Notes: a model not told the origin generated them from the sequence alone. A stretch of 16,071 nt of DNA from JBCCFW01 sp039029535 (GCA_039029535.1 JBCCFW010000170.1:1-16071), one strand, 5' to 3'; positions 6,204 to 13,258 are shown, numbered from the stretch's first letter. Made by a program: numbers and translations.

Positions 6204-7490
6204 ATGACCGACCATGGACGCCCCGCCTCAGCTCGGGCCTTCGAGCGCGCCCGCGCCGTCTCGCCAGGCGGCGTGCACAGCCCCGTGCGGGCCTTCCGTG
6301 CCGTCGACGGACCGCCGGTGTTCTTCGACCGCGGGGAGGGAGCCGAGGTCGTCGACCTCGACGGTCGTCGTCTCCTCGACACCTGTCTCTCCTGGGGCCC
6401 CCTTCCCCTCGGTCACGCCCATCCGGCCGTGGTCGAGGCGGTGCGTGAGGCCGCCGGCAAGGGCCTGTCCTTTGGAGCCTGTCACGCCGGTGAAGCCGCT
6501 CTCTGCGAGCTCATCCTCGAGGGCTTCCCCCATCACGAGCGCGTGCGGCTGGTGAGCTCCGGCACCGAGGCGGTCATGACGGCGCTGCGGCTCGCGCGTG
6601 GCGTGACCGGTCGCTCGCTCGTCGTGAAGTACGACGGCGGCTACCACGGTCACCTCGACAGCTTGCTCGTGTCGGCCGGCAGCGGTCTCGCCACCCTCGG
6701 CGTGGCCTCGTCGGCCGGCGTGCCGGCGGCCCTCGCGGAGACCACCCTGGTCGCGCCCTTCGACGACCTCGACGCCACCGCACGTCTCTTCGCCGAGCAC
6801 GGCTCCGACATCGCCTGCGTCGCCCTCGAGCCGCTGCCCGGGAACAACGGCCTGCTGCCTCAGCGTCGCGAGTTCCTCGCCGGCTTGCGCGAGCTCTGCG
6901 ACGAGCACGGCGCGCTGCTTCTCTTCGACGAGGTCATCAGCGGCTTCCGACTCCGCTTCGGCGGCTACGACGCGATGGTCGATCTCCGCCCCGACCTCAC
7001 GACCCTGGGCAAGATCGTCGGCGGCGGTCTCCCCATCGGCGCCGTTGCCGGACGCGCCGAGCTCATGGACCGGCTCGCACCGGAGGGCGACGTCTACCAG
7101 GCCGGCACCTTGTCGGGGAATCCCGTCTCGGTGGCGGCCGGCACCACCACTCTCCGCGTGCTCCGCGACGAGGGAGCGCACGACCGACTCGAAGAGCTGG
7201 GTCGACGCTTCGAGTCGGCGTTGAGCGGCGGTCCGTCCTGGATGCAGCTCCAGCGTCAGGGGTCGTTGAACTGGCTCTACCTGAGCGAGGGCGAGCTACC
7301 GCGACGCGCGGACGCGATCGCCGAGGAAGCCATCACGCGCTTCACGCAGCTCCATCCGCGGATGCTCGCCGAGGGCGTGTACCTCCCGCCGTCGGGCTAC
7401 GAGCTGTTCTTCCTCTCCACCGCCCACTCCGAGGAACAGGTCGACCGTCTCGCCGAGACTCTCCTCGCCCAGGTGACGGCCCTTGACTGA
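6204..7490 (+). CDS. hemL: Glutamate-1-semialdehyde 2,1-aminomutase
   Basis: This PLP enzyme converts glutamate-1-semialdehyde to 5-aminolevulinate, the last step of the C5 route into haem. The 428-residue length is normal. Motifs seen: SPGGVHSPVRAF near the N-terminus (20-31), the PLP phosphate-binding SSGTEAVMTALRLAR (118-132), YHGH (147-150), EPLPGNNG (209-216), FDEVISGFR (241-249, with Asp242 contacting the pyridine nitrogen), TTLGKIVGGGLPIGA with Schiff-base Lys270, and GTLSGNPVSVAAG (301-313). AAAGGA lies ten bases before the ATG. It follows hemD by 19 bases, and its last 8 bases are shared with the histidine kinase gene. Its presence shows this organism makes aminolevulinate from glutamyl-tRNA rather than by the glycine/succinyl-CoA route. 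Confidence 0.97.
   Translation: MTDHGRPASARAFERARAVSPGGVHSPVRAFRAVDGPPVFFDRGEGAEVVDLDGRRLLDTCLSWGPLPLGHAHPAVVEAVREAAGKGLSFGACHAGEAALCELILEGFPHHERVRLVSSGTEAVMTALRLARGVTGRSLVVKYDGGYHGHLDSLLVSAGSGLATLGVASSAGVPAALAETTLVAPFDDLDATARLFAEHGSDIACVALEPLPGNNGLLPQRREFLAGLRELCDEHGALLLFDEVISGFRLRFGGYDAMVDLRPDLTTLGKIVGGGLPIGAVAGRAELMDRLAPEGDVYQAGTLSGNPVSVAAGTTTLRVLRDEGAHDRLEELGRRFESALSGGPSWMQLQRQGSLNWLYLSEGELPRRADAIAEEAITRFTQLHPRMLAEGVYLPPSGYELFFLSTAHSEEQVDRLAETLLAQVTALD
7471..7476 (+). promoter_or_regulatory. Ribosome binding site inside hemL for the TTG start at 7483
   Basis: AGGTGA lies inside the last codons of hemL, six bases before TTG. It supports the unusual TTG start and an 8-base overlap, and therefore translational coupling of hemL to the kinase. 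Confidence 0.6.
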
Positions 7491-8595
7491 GCTCCGGGTC
7501 CGACAGCTCTCGGCACCACAGGTCCTCTTCACGGTGACCGTGGTGCTGCTGTGCTGTCTCTCGGTCTGGTGGGTGGTCCTCCTCCACCGCACGGTGAGCG
7601 CTCAGGACGCGTTGGAGGATCAGCTCCTCGAAATGCGAGCGCAGCTCATGGCCGCCGAGCTGCGTGCGCTGGCGCTCGATCCGGTCGGCGGTGCCCAGCT
7701 CGCCGACCCCGACTTCGTCGTGAGCCCGGCGGATGACGGCGGCGTCGTGGTCACGATCAGCGAAAGCGCGCGCGAGCGACAGCGTCAGCAGTCGCGACGT
7801 CGTCGGTTCATGGTCTACGGCGAGGGCCTCATGCTCTTGCTCCTCGTCGCGTCGTGCATCCCCATGTTGTTCCGACTGGTCCTGGCCGAGCGCGCCGTGC
7901 GGCGTGAGCTCGAGGCCTTCACCGCTCGGGTGACGCACGAGATGAAGACGCCGCTGGCGGGCATGAGCGCCCTGCTCGAGACGCTCCGCGCCGGCTCGCT
8001 GCCGGAGGAGCGACGGGTCGAGATGATCGACCTCGGCCTCGCGCAGGCCCGTCGTCAGGAACGTCTCATCTCCAACCTGCTCGAAGGAGGCCGCCTGGCC
8101 GCCCACGGCGAGGAGCTCCAGCTCGCCGACCTCGACCTCGAGGCGGAGCTGCGGGCCTTCCTCGCCTCCCGCCCCGAGGCGGCCCTGGCCAAGGTGGACT
8201 TCACCATCGACTGTCCCGACCGGACCTGGATCCACGCCGAGGCCGGAGCGCTGCGGAGCATCCTCGACAACCTCGCCGACAACGCGCTCAAGCACGGCGG
8301 CAAGCGGCTGAGCTTCGAGGTCGAGAAGGACGTCGAGCACGTCCGCCTGCGCCTGGTCGACGATGGGGAGGGCTTCGAGCCGACGCTCTCCGAAGAGATC
8401 TTCCAGGCCTTCGTGCGCAGCCCCGGGAGCGAGTCCACCGGCACGGGCCTGGGTCTTCACGTGTCCCGCGAGCTCGCCCGGGCCATGGGTGGGGATCTGA
8501 CGGGAGCCAGCGATGGGCCCGGACACGGTGCGAGCTTCGAGCTGCGGCTGCCTCGCGCAGCGCTCCCCCCTCGCACCCTGGAAGGTGCAGCATGA
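7483..8595 (+). CDS. Membrane sensor histidine kinase
   Basis: The product is 370 residues from TTG. Two membrane helices (~13-35 and ~111-133) enclose a ~75-residue region, presumably periplasmic, that I cannot assign to a known sensor family and that contains a helical EDQLLEMRAQLMAAEL stretch. There is no clear HAMP domain; the second helix leads quickly into the dimerisation domain. The H-box is HEMKTPLAGM with phospho-accepting His152. The catalytic domain has an N-box (NLADNALKHG, Asn263/Asn267), a G1 box DDGEGF (293-298), an F-box IFQAFVRS and a G2 box GTGLGL (320-325). All key residues are intact, so it should be active. It overlaps hemL by eight bases and the response regulator by ATGA. 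This arrangement suggests co-expression with haem synthesis, though the signal is unknown. Confidence 0.95.
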   Translation: MTELRVRQLSAPQVLFTVTVVLLCCLSVWWVVLLHRTVSAQDALEDQLLEMRAQLMAAELRALALDPVGGAQLADPDFVVSPADDGGVVVTISESARERQRQQSRRRRFMVYGEGLMLLLLVASCIPMLFRLVLAERAVRRELEAFTARVTHEMKTPLAGMSALLETLRAGSLPEERRVEMIDLGLAQARRQERLISNLLEGGRLAAHGEELQLADLDLEAELRAFLASRPEAALAKVDFTIDCPDRTWIHAEAGALRSILDNLADNALKHGGKRLSFEVEKDVEHVRLRLVDDGEGFEPTLSEEIFQAFVRSPGSESTGTGLGLHVSRELARAMGGDLTGASDGPGHGASFELRLPRAALPPRTLEGAA

Positions 8596-9287
8596 GTGAC
8601 AAGCGCGTGCTCGTCGTCGAGGACGACCCCCTCATCGGGGCGATGATCGAGGTGAACCTCGGCCAAGAGGGTTTCGACGTGACCTGGGTCGACCGAGGTG
8701 ACGACGGCTGGGAGCGACTCCAGGGCGAGCGCTTCGACCTGGTCATCCTCGACCTCATGCTGCCGGGGCTCGACGGTCTCCAGATCGCGTCGCGACTGCG
8801 CCGAGCGGACGTCGGCACGCCGGTGCTCATGCTCACGGCGCGGGGCGAGCTCGACACCAAGGTCGACGCGCTCGAGCGAGGTGCCGACGACTACCTCACC
8901 AAGCCCTTCGCCGTGGCCGAGCTACTCGCTCGGGCGAAGGCGCTCGTGCGTCGCGCCCAGGCCCCGAGCGAGCTCCCCACCGAGAGCACGGTGGAGCTGG
9001 CCGGCGGTGTTCTCGACCGCGACGCGCATCGCTTCCGCACCGGCGACGGCGCCGAGCACGAGCTCAACGAGAAGGAGGTCGAGTTCCTCACCCTCCTCGC
9101 CCGTCGCGCCCGTCAGACCCTGACTCGACAGGAGATCGTCGAGGAGGTCTGGGGGCTCGATGCGCTCCCGCCGCTACGCAGCGTCGACAACCTCGTCGTT
9201 CGACTGCGTCGCCTGCTCGAGGCCGATCCCGAGCAGCCGCGTCACCTGCTCACGGTGCGTGGCGAGGGCTATCGCTACGAGCCTTGA
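8592..9287 (+). CDS. OmpR/PhoB-family response regulator
   Basis: The product is 231 residues. The receiver domain (~5-118) has the acidic pair Glu10/Asp11/Asp12, phospho-acceptor Asp54 in LVILDLMLPG, Thr82 and Lys104 (YLTKPF). The C-terminal winged-helix DNA-binding domain (~128-231) has the family pattern LNEKEVEFLTLLARR, a recognition-helix region around SVDNLVVRLRRLLE, and the terminal wing TVRGEGYRYEP. It overlaps the kinase gene by ATGA, so the two are a cognate pair. It is presumably a transcription factor. Targets are not visible from sequence; its own hemD-hemL operon and the neighbouring haem or respiratory genes are reasonable candidates by position only. Confidence 0.97.
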   Translation: MSDKRVLVVEDDPLIGAMIEVNLGQEGFDVTWVDRGDDGWERLQGERFDLVILDLMLPGLDGLQIASRLRRADVGTPVLMLTARGELDTKVDALERGADDYLTKPFAVAELLARAKALVRRAQAPSELPTESTVELAGGVLDRDAHRFRTGDGAEHELNEKEVEFLTLLARRARQTLTRQEIVEEVWGLDALPPLRSVDNLVVRLRRLLEADPEQPRHLLTVRGEGYRYEP

Positions 9288-9295
9288 GCCAGCGA

Positions 9296-9312
9296 TGACT
9301 CGCCACGAGTCA
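9296..9312 (+). terminator. Small hairpin after the response regulator gene
   Basis: Perfect 7-base arms (TGACTCG and CGAGTCA) flank a CCA loop nine bases after the response-regulator stop. No T-run follows, so it is only a possible terminator or attenuator before the transporter gene. A second short palindrome (GAGCCGGGCTC) lies further on at about 9330-9340. Confidence 0.3.
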
Positions 9313-9355
9313 CCGGCGGGAAGCCCATGAGCCGGGCTCCCTCGACAGGGCTCGA

Positions 9356-10297
9356 ATGAGCACTCTCGTCCTGGGGACCGTGACCGGACTGGCCGCCGCC
9401 GTCGCCTTCGCGCTGGCTTACCTGGCCGGGCGTGCCTGGACCGTGAAGCACGGCGGGCAGGCGCTCGGCCTCTTCATGATCACTCACGCGATGGCTGCCG
9501 TGGTCGCGCTGCCAGTCGCGTGCTGGCAGTGGCCCGAGCCAGCGGTCAGGGCGAATGCTCTCGCCTGGTTGCTTCCGCTGCTCGCGTGCAAGGCGGGCTA
9601 TCTCGGTGGCCAGCTCTGTCTCATCCTGGCCCTGCACCGTGAGGAGGCCAGTCGCGTCGGACCGCTCCTGGGCCTCAAGATCATCTTCGTGCCGCTGCTC
9701 TCCTGGGCGATTCTCGGCGATGCTCAGCGTCCCCTGCAGTGGCTCGCCGTGCTGCTGGCCCTGGCCAGCGCCTTCGCGCTCAGCCGGGTGGGTGGACGAG
9801 TCTCCCTGAAGGCGCTGCTGGCGGCGCTGGGGGCAGCGCTGGGCTACGCGGTGTTCGACGTGCACGCCCAGCAGCTCATCGACGTGCTCCAGCCTGGTGC
9901 CACCGCGGCCCAGTCCACACGGGTCGCCACCTGGTGTGTCTCGGTCGTCCTGGTGACGAGCGGCGCGCTCAGCCTTCTCGGCCTGGCCCTTCGGCGGCGC
10001 CCTTCCGCCGACTGGCGAGCCGCGCTCCCGCATGCCGCCGCGAGCCTGATGTCGCTCTACCTCTTGTTCGTCACCTTCGGCCTGGTCGGCATCGTGTACG
10101 GCAACATCCTGATCGCCAGCCGAAGCCTCATGGGCATCGCGCTCGGTGCATTGGTGGCCCGCCTCGGCCACCACCACCTCGAAGAACCCGCCTCACCCTC
10201 GGTCGTCGCGCGACGCACCCTCGCCGCCGGCTTCTTGGCGGTCGCGATCGTCCTGCACGCAGCACATGACCGCATCACCACTTGGTTGATGTCTTGA
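9356..10297 (+). CDS. EamA/DMT-superfamily-like membrane transporter
   Basis: The product is 313 residues and mostly hydrophobic, with about ten predicted helices in two halves, the layout of drug/metabolite transporter (EamA-like) proteins. Features typical of the group are a helix pair near residues 80-120 (LALHREEASRVGPLLGLKIIFVPLLSW) with the 'pseudo-symmetric' A-x-x-V-x-x-L pattern, a loop ILGDAQRPLQWL leading into the next helix, and a matching second-half segment GIVYGNILIASRSLMGIALGAL (~245-266). AGGG lies five bases before the ATG. The substrate cannot be predicted. It lies 68 bases after the two-component genes and ends tail-to-tail with hemH. A role in exporting a haem precursor or metabolite would be speculation. 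Confidence 0.8.
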   Translation: MSTLVLGTVTGLAAAVAFALAYLAGRAWTVKHGGQALGLFMITHAMAAVVALPVACWQWPEPAVRANALAWLLPLLACKAGYLGGQLCLILALHREEASRVGPLLGLKIIFVPLLSWAILGDAQRPLQWLAVLLALASAFALSRVGGRVSLKALLAALGAALGYAVFDVHAQQLIDVLQPGATAAQSTRVATWCVSVVLVTSGALSLLGLALRRRPSADWRAALPHAAASLMSLYLLFVTFGLVGIVYGNILIASRSLMGIALGALVARLGHHHLEEPASPSVVARRTLAAGFLAVAIVLHAAHDRITTWLMS

Positions 10298-10320
10298 GGG
10301 CGCGGTCGACCTCGATGACC

Positions 10321-10331
10321 AGCCTTCGGCT
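10321..10331. terminator. Short palindrome at transporter/hemH tail-to-tail junction
   Basis: AGCCTTCGGCT (4-base arms, TTC loop) lies in the 33-base gap between convergent stops. The identical 11-mer occurs at the other convergent junction (11751-11761). It is a possible bidirectional 3'-end structure. The stem is short and has no T-run, so confidence is low. Confidence 0.3.
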
Positions 10332-11362
10332 CAGCCGACCGGTGCCTCGCGGCGGACGATGTCGGCGGCGGCCTTCACCCAGCTCGGGTGATCGTTGAGC
10401 GAGGGGACCAGGGAGACGGTCTCCCCTCCCTTCGCCTCGAAGTCTTCCTGAGCGCGGATGCCCAGCTCCTCGAGGGTCTCGAGACAGTCCGCGACGAAGC
10501 TCCCGGAGACGACCATCACCCGCTTGGTGCCCCCCTCGGCGAGCTCGTCGAGGACGACGTCGGTGTAGGGGCGGATCCAGGGCGTGCGGCCGAGCCTCGA
10601 CTGGAACGCGACGGTCCACGGGAGGTCGAGCTCGAGCAGCCCCGCCAGGCGGCGCGCGCTCTCGAAGCACTGAGCGCGATAGCAGCGTCGGTTGCTCACC
10701 GAGATGGCGGCACAGCAGTCGTCCTTCGTCAGGCAGTGGCCACCCGCCTCGTCGGCCTTGCGGACGTGGCGCTCGGGGATGCCGTGATACGAGAACACGA
10801 CGTGCTCGGGATCATTCTCGGCCAGGACCGGTCGAGCGACCTCGGCCAGGGCGGCAAGGTAGCCGGCGTCGTCGTAGAACGGCGGCACCACCGTCACGTA
10901 GGGGACGTTCCAGGGCTTGCCGAGCTCGGTGTAGAGCTCCTGCAGGCAGGAGCCGGTCGAGGAGCTCGCTTCTTGCGAGTAGAGCGGGAAGGCGACGATG
11001 CGGCTGACACCCTTGTCGCGCAACAGCTCGACGGCCGTGCCGATGGAGGGCTGTCCGTAGCGCATGCCCAACTCGACGTGGAAGCCATCGCCCAGCTCCT
11101 TGCGGAGGGCCCGGGTGAAGCGCCGGGAGTGGACCAGCAGGGGCGAGCCCTCGTCCATCCAGACCTTGGAGTAGGCCTCCGCCGACTGCTTGGGTCGGAA
11201 GGGCAGGATGAACAGGTTGAGGAGGAGCTGCCGCGGGATCGCCCCGATGTCGATGACGCGGGGATCGGACAGGAACTGACGGAGATACCGTCGCACCGGG
11301 CCGGTCTCGGGGGCCTCGGGGGTGCCGAGGTTCATCAGGAGCACGCCTACGGATTCCGCCAT
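10331..11362 (-). CDS. hemH: Ferrochelatase with internal iron-sulfur-type cysteine cluster
   Basis: The enzyme inserts ferrous iron into a porphyrin in the last step of haem synthesis. The 343-residue length fits bacterial enzymes. Motifs: GVLLMNLGTPEAP (6-18), YLRQFLSDPRVID (26-38), GSPLLVHSRR (72-81), GMRYGQPSI (99-107), FPLYSQEASSSTGS (125-138), SYHGIPERH (191-199, catalytic His193), and DCLETLEELG with conserved Glu295. Cys210, 216, 217, 227 and 232 are grouped in one internal segment. This matches the class of ferrochelatases (Myxococcus xanthus type) whose [2Fe-2S] cluster is held by four internal cysteines instead of a C-terminal set. Haem-pathway genes and a respiratory operon lie on either side. 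No good ribosome binding site precedes the ATG. TAGCCT ends six bases before it, with TTGGTG 18 bases further up, so the mRNA could be leaderless. Confidence 0.97.
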   Translation of the reverse strand: MAESVGVLLMNLGTPEAPETGPVRRYLRQFLSDPRVIDIGAIPRQLLLNLFILPFRPKQSAEAYSKVWMDEGSPLLVHSRRFTRALRKELGDGFHVELGMRYGQPSIGTAVELLRDKGVSRIVAFPLYSQEASSSTGSCLQELYTELGKPWNVPYVTVVPPFYDDAGYLAALAEVARPVLAENDPEHVVFSYHGIPERHVRKADEAGGHCLTKDDCCAAISVSNRRCYRAQCFESARRLAGLLELDLPWTVAFQSRLGRTPWIRPYTDVVLDELAEGGTKRVMVVSGSFVADCLETLEELGIRAQEDFEAKGGETVSLVPSLNDHPSWVKAAADIVRREAPVG

Positions 11363-11382
11363 TTGGGTAGGCTAGCGCTGAA

Positions 11383-11404
11383 CCCGCCCCCTCACCAAGG
11401 CGGG
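11383..11404. repeat. Inverted repeat in the hemH/small membrane protein divergent gap
   Basis: Six-base arms CCCGCC (11383-11388) and GGCGGG (11399-11404) lie in the 56-base gap between divergent starts. The repeat could be an operator or a 5'-leader hairpin for the plus-strand gene, and it would overlap the region of a hemH promoter. Confidence 0.3.
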
Positions 11405-11418
11405 CTCACCAGGATCAC

Positions 11419-11763
11419 GTGGACCTCTCTCCCCTGCTCGCCCTCCCCCCCGGCAACGCCGTGCGGATCGTCATCGTGGCCGCCACGATCGCGATGGCGT
11501 CCTTCGGCGCGGCGGGCGCGGTCGAGCTGCGGGCCGGCCGACGCCTGGCCGGCGGGCTGGCGATCGCCGTGCTCGTTGCCTCCTTGGCAACCGGGACGTT
11601 GGGACGCCTCGCGCCCGGCTGGCACGGCATCGGCTCGTTCCTGACCCTGGCGCTGGCCCTGGGGACGATCACGCGATGCAGGAAACGAGGTCGTGACCTC
11701 ATGGTGCTGGGTGTCTGTGGCTGGGGGATCGCGATCTTGGCGGCAGATCAAGCCTTCGGCTGA
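11419..11763 (+). CDS. Small four-helix membrane protein, unknown
   Basis: The product is 114 residues from GTG at 11419 (AGGA just upstream). About four hydrophobic segments (roughly 15-36, 43-63, 70-84 and 94-111) are separated by short basic loops (RAGRR, RCRKRGRD). Third codon positions are almost all G or C, as expected for a real gene here. An overlapping frame on the other strand lacks any domain-like features. No family is recognised. It is divergent from hemH and ends tail-to-tail, overlapping by 16 bases, with the Zeta-like kinase gene. Confidence 0.6.
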   Translation: MDLSPLLALPPGNAVRIVIVAATIAMASFGAAGAVELRAGRRLAGGLAIAVLVASLATGTLGRLAPGWHGIGSFLTLALALGTITRCRKRGRDLMVLGVCGWGIAILAADQAFG

Positions 11764-12404
11764 GGGTCCTCGTCGGGAGGCTCCCAGCGCGGTCGCCCGT
11801 CGACGAAGTGCACGTTCGGCACGCCGAGACGACGGCACTTCGCACGAGCCGCCTCTACGGCCCGCCGAACGGTCTCCATGAGCGTGCAGCCGTCGTCCGA
11901 GTCCCTGTCGGGGCCGGAGGCCAGAAGGACCGGAACGACGCCTGAGTTGTCGACCTGCCACCACTCTTCCGCGAGCGGTCGGTAGCGATCTTCGATGTTG
12001 CGGAGACTCCGGTCGAACCGTCGTCTCACATCGTCATCAGGCACGAAGTGACCACCCTTCCGCACCCGCTGGGCGACACGCGCGATGCAGGCCTCGGCCG
12101 AGCTCAGGACGAAGAAGAGCATGTAGACGGCATGCCCACGCTCCTGGGCCCTCACGATCTCCCGAGCGAAGGTCACCCCGGAGAGCGTCGACTCCACCAC
12201 CAGGCTCTCGCCCCGCTCGACTCCCCGATGCAGGCGCACGAGAAACTCGCGACCCGCTGCCCTTGCCACGGTCTCGGGAGCGTCGGGCGCCATCTCGTAG
12301 GCGACCGCATCCGCGCCGAGGTAGGAGCAGCCAAGCTGTTTCGCATGCGGCTCGGCGAAGGTCGTCTTGCCGGCGCCGTTCGGCCCCCCGACGACCCAGA
12401 GCAC
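11748..12404 (-). CDS. Zeta-toxin/COG4185-like P-loop kinase
   Basis: The product is 218 residues from GTG at 12404. A Walker A loop GPNGAGKTT (7-15) lies right at the N-terminus. It is followed by LGADAVAYEMAP (29-40) with the conserved Asp of zeta-like kinases, VVESTLSG (69-76), and a basic lid RVAQRVRKGGHFVPDDDVRRRF (109-130) with RSLRN just after. This order is characteristic of the Zeta/COG4185 group of small ATPases. Zeta toxins phosphorylate UDP-N-acetylglucosamine; many chromosomal relatives have unknown substrates. No small epsilon-like antitoxin gene is visible on either side, so a classical toxin-antitoxin pair is unlikely here. It lies 20 bases after the cyclic-nucleotide-binding gene on the same strand, as the last gene of the respiratory operon. 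The C-terminal ~20 residues (WEPPDEDPQPKA) are probably disordered. Confidence 0.85.
   Translation of the reverse strand: MLWVVGGPNGAGKTTFAEPHAKQLGCSYLGADAVAYEMAPDAPETVARAAGREFLVRLHRGVERGESLVVESTLSGVTFAREIVRAQERGHAVYMLFFVLSSAEACIARVAQRVRKGGHFVPDDDVRRRFDRSLRNIEDRYRPLAEEWWQVDNSGVVPVLLASGPDRDSDDGCTLMETVRRAVEAARAKCRRLGVPNVHFVDGRPRWEPPDEDPQPKA
11751..11761. terminator. Second copy of the short tail-to-tail palindrome
   Basis: AGCCTTCGGCT is identical to 10321-10331. It lies where the stops of the small membrane protein gene and the Zeta-like gene overlap. It may act as a 3'-end structure for both transcripts; the evidence is position and repetition only. Confidence 0.25.
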
Positions 12405-12424
12405 CGGGCGGCCGTCCGACGCCG

Positions 12425-12853
12425 CTACAGCGCGCTCACTTCCCGCAGTCGGACGCAGAGCATTCGAGCCAACCCGAGCAGCAAGCGATGCGCCGCCGGG
12501 TCGTGACTCTCGATGAGCTCGGTGAAGGCCGCCTTGCCGAAGCGATGCAGCACGGCGTCCTCGGCGATGAGCGCGTCGGCGATGCGTGGCTCGTCCGAGA
12601 GCAGCGCCATCTCACCGAAGACCTGCCCCGGGCCCAGGTCGACGATGTCGCGCTGGATGGGACCCGGCTGCGTCGCGATGCGCACGAGACCGGACTCCAC
12701 GAGGTAGAGCCCGTCGCCCTCGTCCCCCTGTCGCCAGAGCACGTCGCCCGCCGCGAAGCGCAGCGGCTCCGAGAGGGAGAGCACGTCCTGGAACTCGACC
12801 TCCGACAAGCCGGCGAAGAGCTGCGAACGACGGGCGATGTCGGGCAGGCTCAT
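12425..12853 (-). CDS. Stand-alone cyclic-nucleotide-binding domain protein
   Basis: The product is 142 residues from ATG at 12853, which overlaps the upstream stop as ATGA. The much longer upstream open frame is an Arg/Gly-rich shadow. The protein is essentially one CRP/PKA-type beta-roll: ARRSQLFAGLSEVEFQDVL (7-25), GDVLWRQGDEGDGLYLVESG (36-55), and the phosphate-binding cassette FGEMALLSDEPRIAD (79-93) with Gly80, Glu81 and Arg90. The CRP residue that contacts cAMP next to the arginine (Ser83) is Ile91 here, so ligand binding may be altered. A C-terminal helix follows. There is no DNA-binding domain or channel, so it probably regulates a partner protein by contact. Its partner may be the four-helix membrane protein encoded just before it or the respiratory complex, but that is inference from context. 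Confidence 0.88.
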   Translation of the reverse strand: MSLPDIARRSQLFAGLSEVEFQDVLSLSEPLRFAAGDVLWRQGDEGDGLYLVESGLVRIATQPGPIQRDIVDLGPGQVFGEMALLSDEPRIADALIAEDAVLHRFGKAAFTELIESHDPAAHRLLLGLARMLCVRLREVSAL

Positions 12854-13248
12854 GTCTTGCGCCCACCGAAAAAGGCCGCCCGCGCCAGCAAGGCCGCCGC
12901 CGTGAGGGCGATGAGCGCGAACACGACCTGGAAGACGGAGACGGGCTCGCTCTCCTGGAGCCTCCGACCCGTCCGCCAGAGCAGGCTCAGGCCCTTGCCC
13001 AGGGGACCCAGCGCCCAGAGGCCGGCGAAGATCCGACGGCCCCGCCAGGGTCGCCAGAGGATGACCGGCACCAGCAAGACCAGGAACCCGCCGACGGTGA
13101 ACCACACCCAGGGAGGGACCGAGCTCTCCATCCGACGCTCGGGCGTCATCTGGAGGAAGGCACCGAGCCAGTACACGACCCCGTAAACGAGGTACCCCAC
13201 GGCTGCCAGCGCGAAGGGGTCGCGTTGCAGCCGTTGGAGCAGGCTCAT
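12850..13248 (-). CDS. Four-helix membrane protein downstream of actF
   Basis: The product is 132 residues with hydrophobic segments at about 14-33, 48-66, 73-91 and 104-126. A short basic loop (RPWRGRR) follows the second. AGGA overlapping the actF stop lies eight bases before the ATG. It starts 10 bases after actF and shares ATGA with the cyclic-nucleotide-binding gene, so it is in the same operon. I do not recognise a family. It could be an accessory subunit of the respiratory complex (some ACIII complexes have extra small membrane subunits) or a partner of the nucleotide-binding protein. Confidence 0.75.
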   Translation of the reverse strand: MSLLQRLQRDPFALAAVGYLVYGVVYWLGAFLQMTPERRMESSVPPWVWFTVGGFLVLLVPVILWRPWRGRRIFAGLWALGPLGKGLSLLWRTGRRLQESEPVSVFQVVFALIALTAAALLARAAFFGGRKT

Positions 13249-13258
13249 CAGTCGTGTC

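Noticed and set aside
7342..8526. 394-codon minus-strand open frame opposite the histidine kinase
   Set aside because: The composition is acidic and low in hydrophobic order. The plus strand carries every histidine kinase motif over the same bases.
10388..11644. 418-codon plus-strand open frame opposite hemH
   Set aside because: It covers hemH on the other strand and shows no domain pattern. High G+C makes long antisense frames common.
11392..11964. 190-codon minus-strand open frame at the end of the Zeta-like gene
   Set aside because: It is in a different frame from the kinase and antisense to a plausible membrane protein gene. Its composition is Arg/Gln/Gly-rich without order.
11748..12853. 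Zeta-like kinase and cyclic-nucleotide-binding gene as a toxin-antitoxin pair
   Set aside because: The upstream partner is a CRP-type beta-roll, not an epsilon-like helical antitoxin, and the kinase starts 20 bases after it without the usual antitoxin features.
12854..13105. N-terminal extension of the cyclic-nucleotide-binding frame
   Set aside because: The extension is Arg/Gly/Pro-rich shadow of the membrane protein gene. ATG at 12853 overlaps the upstream stop and begins the domain properly.
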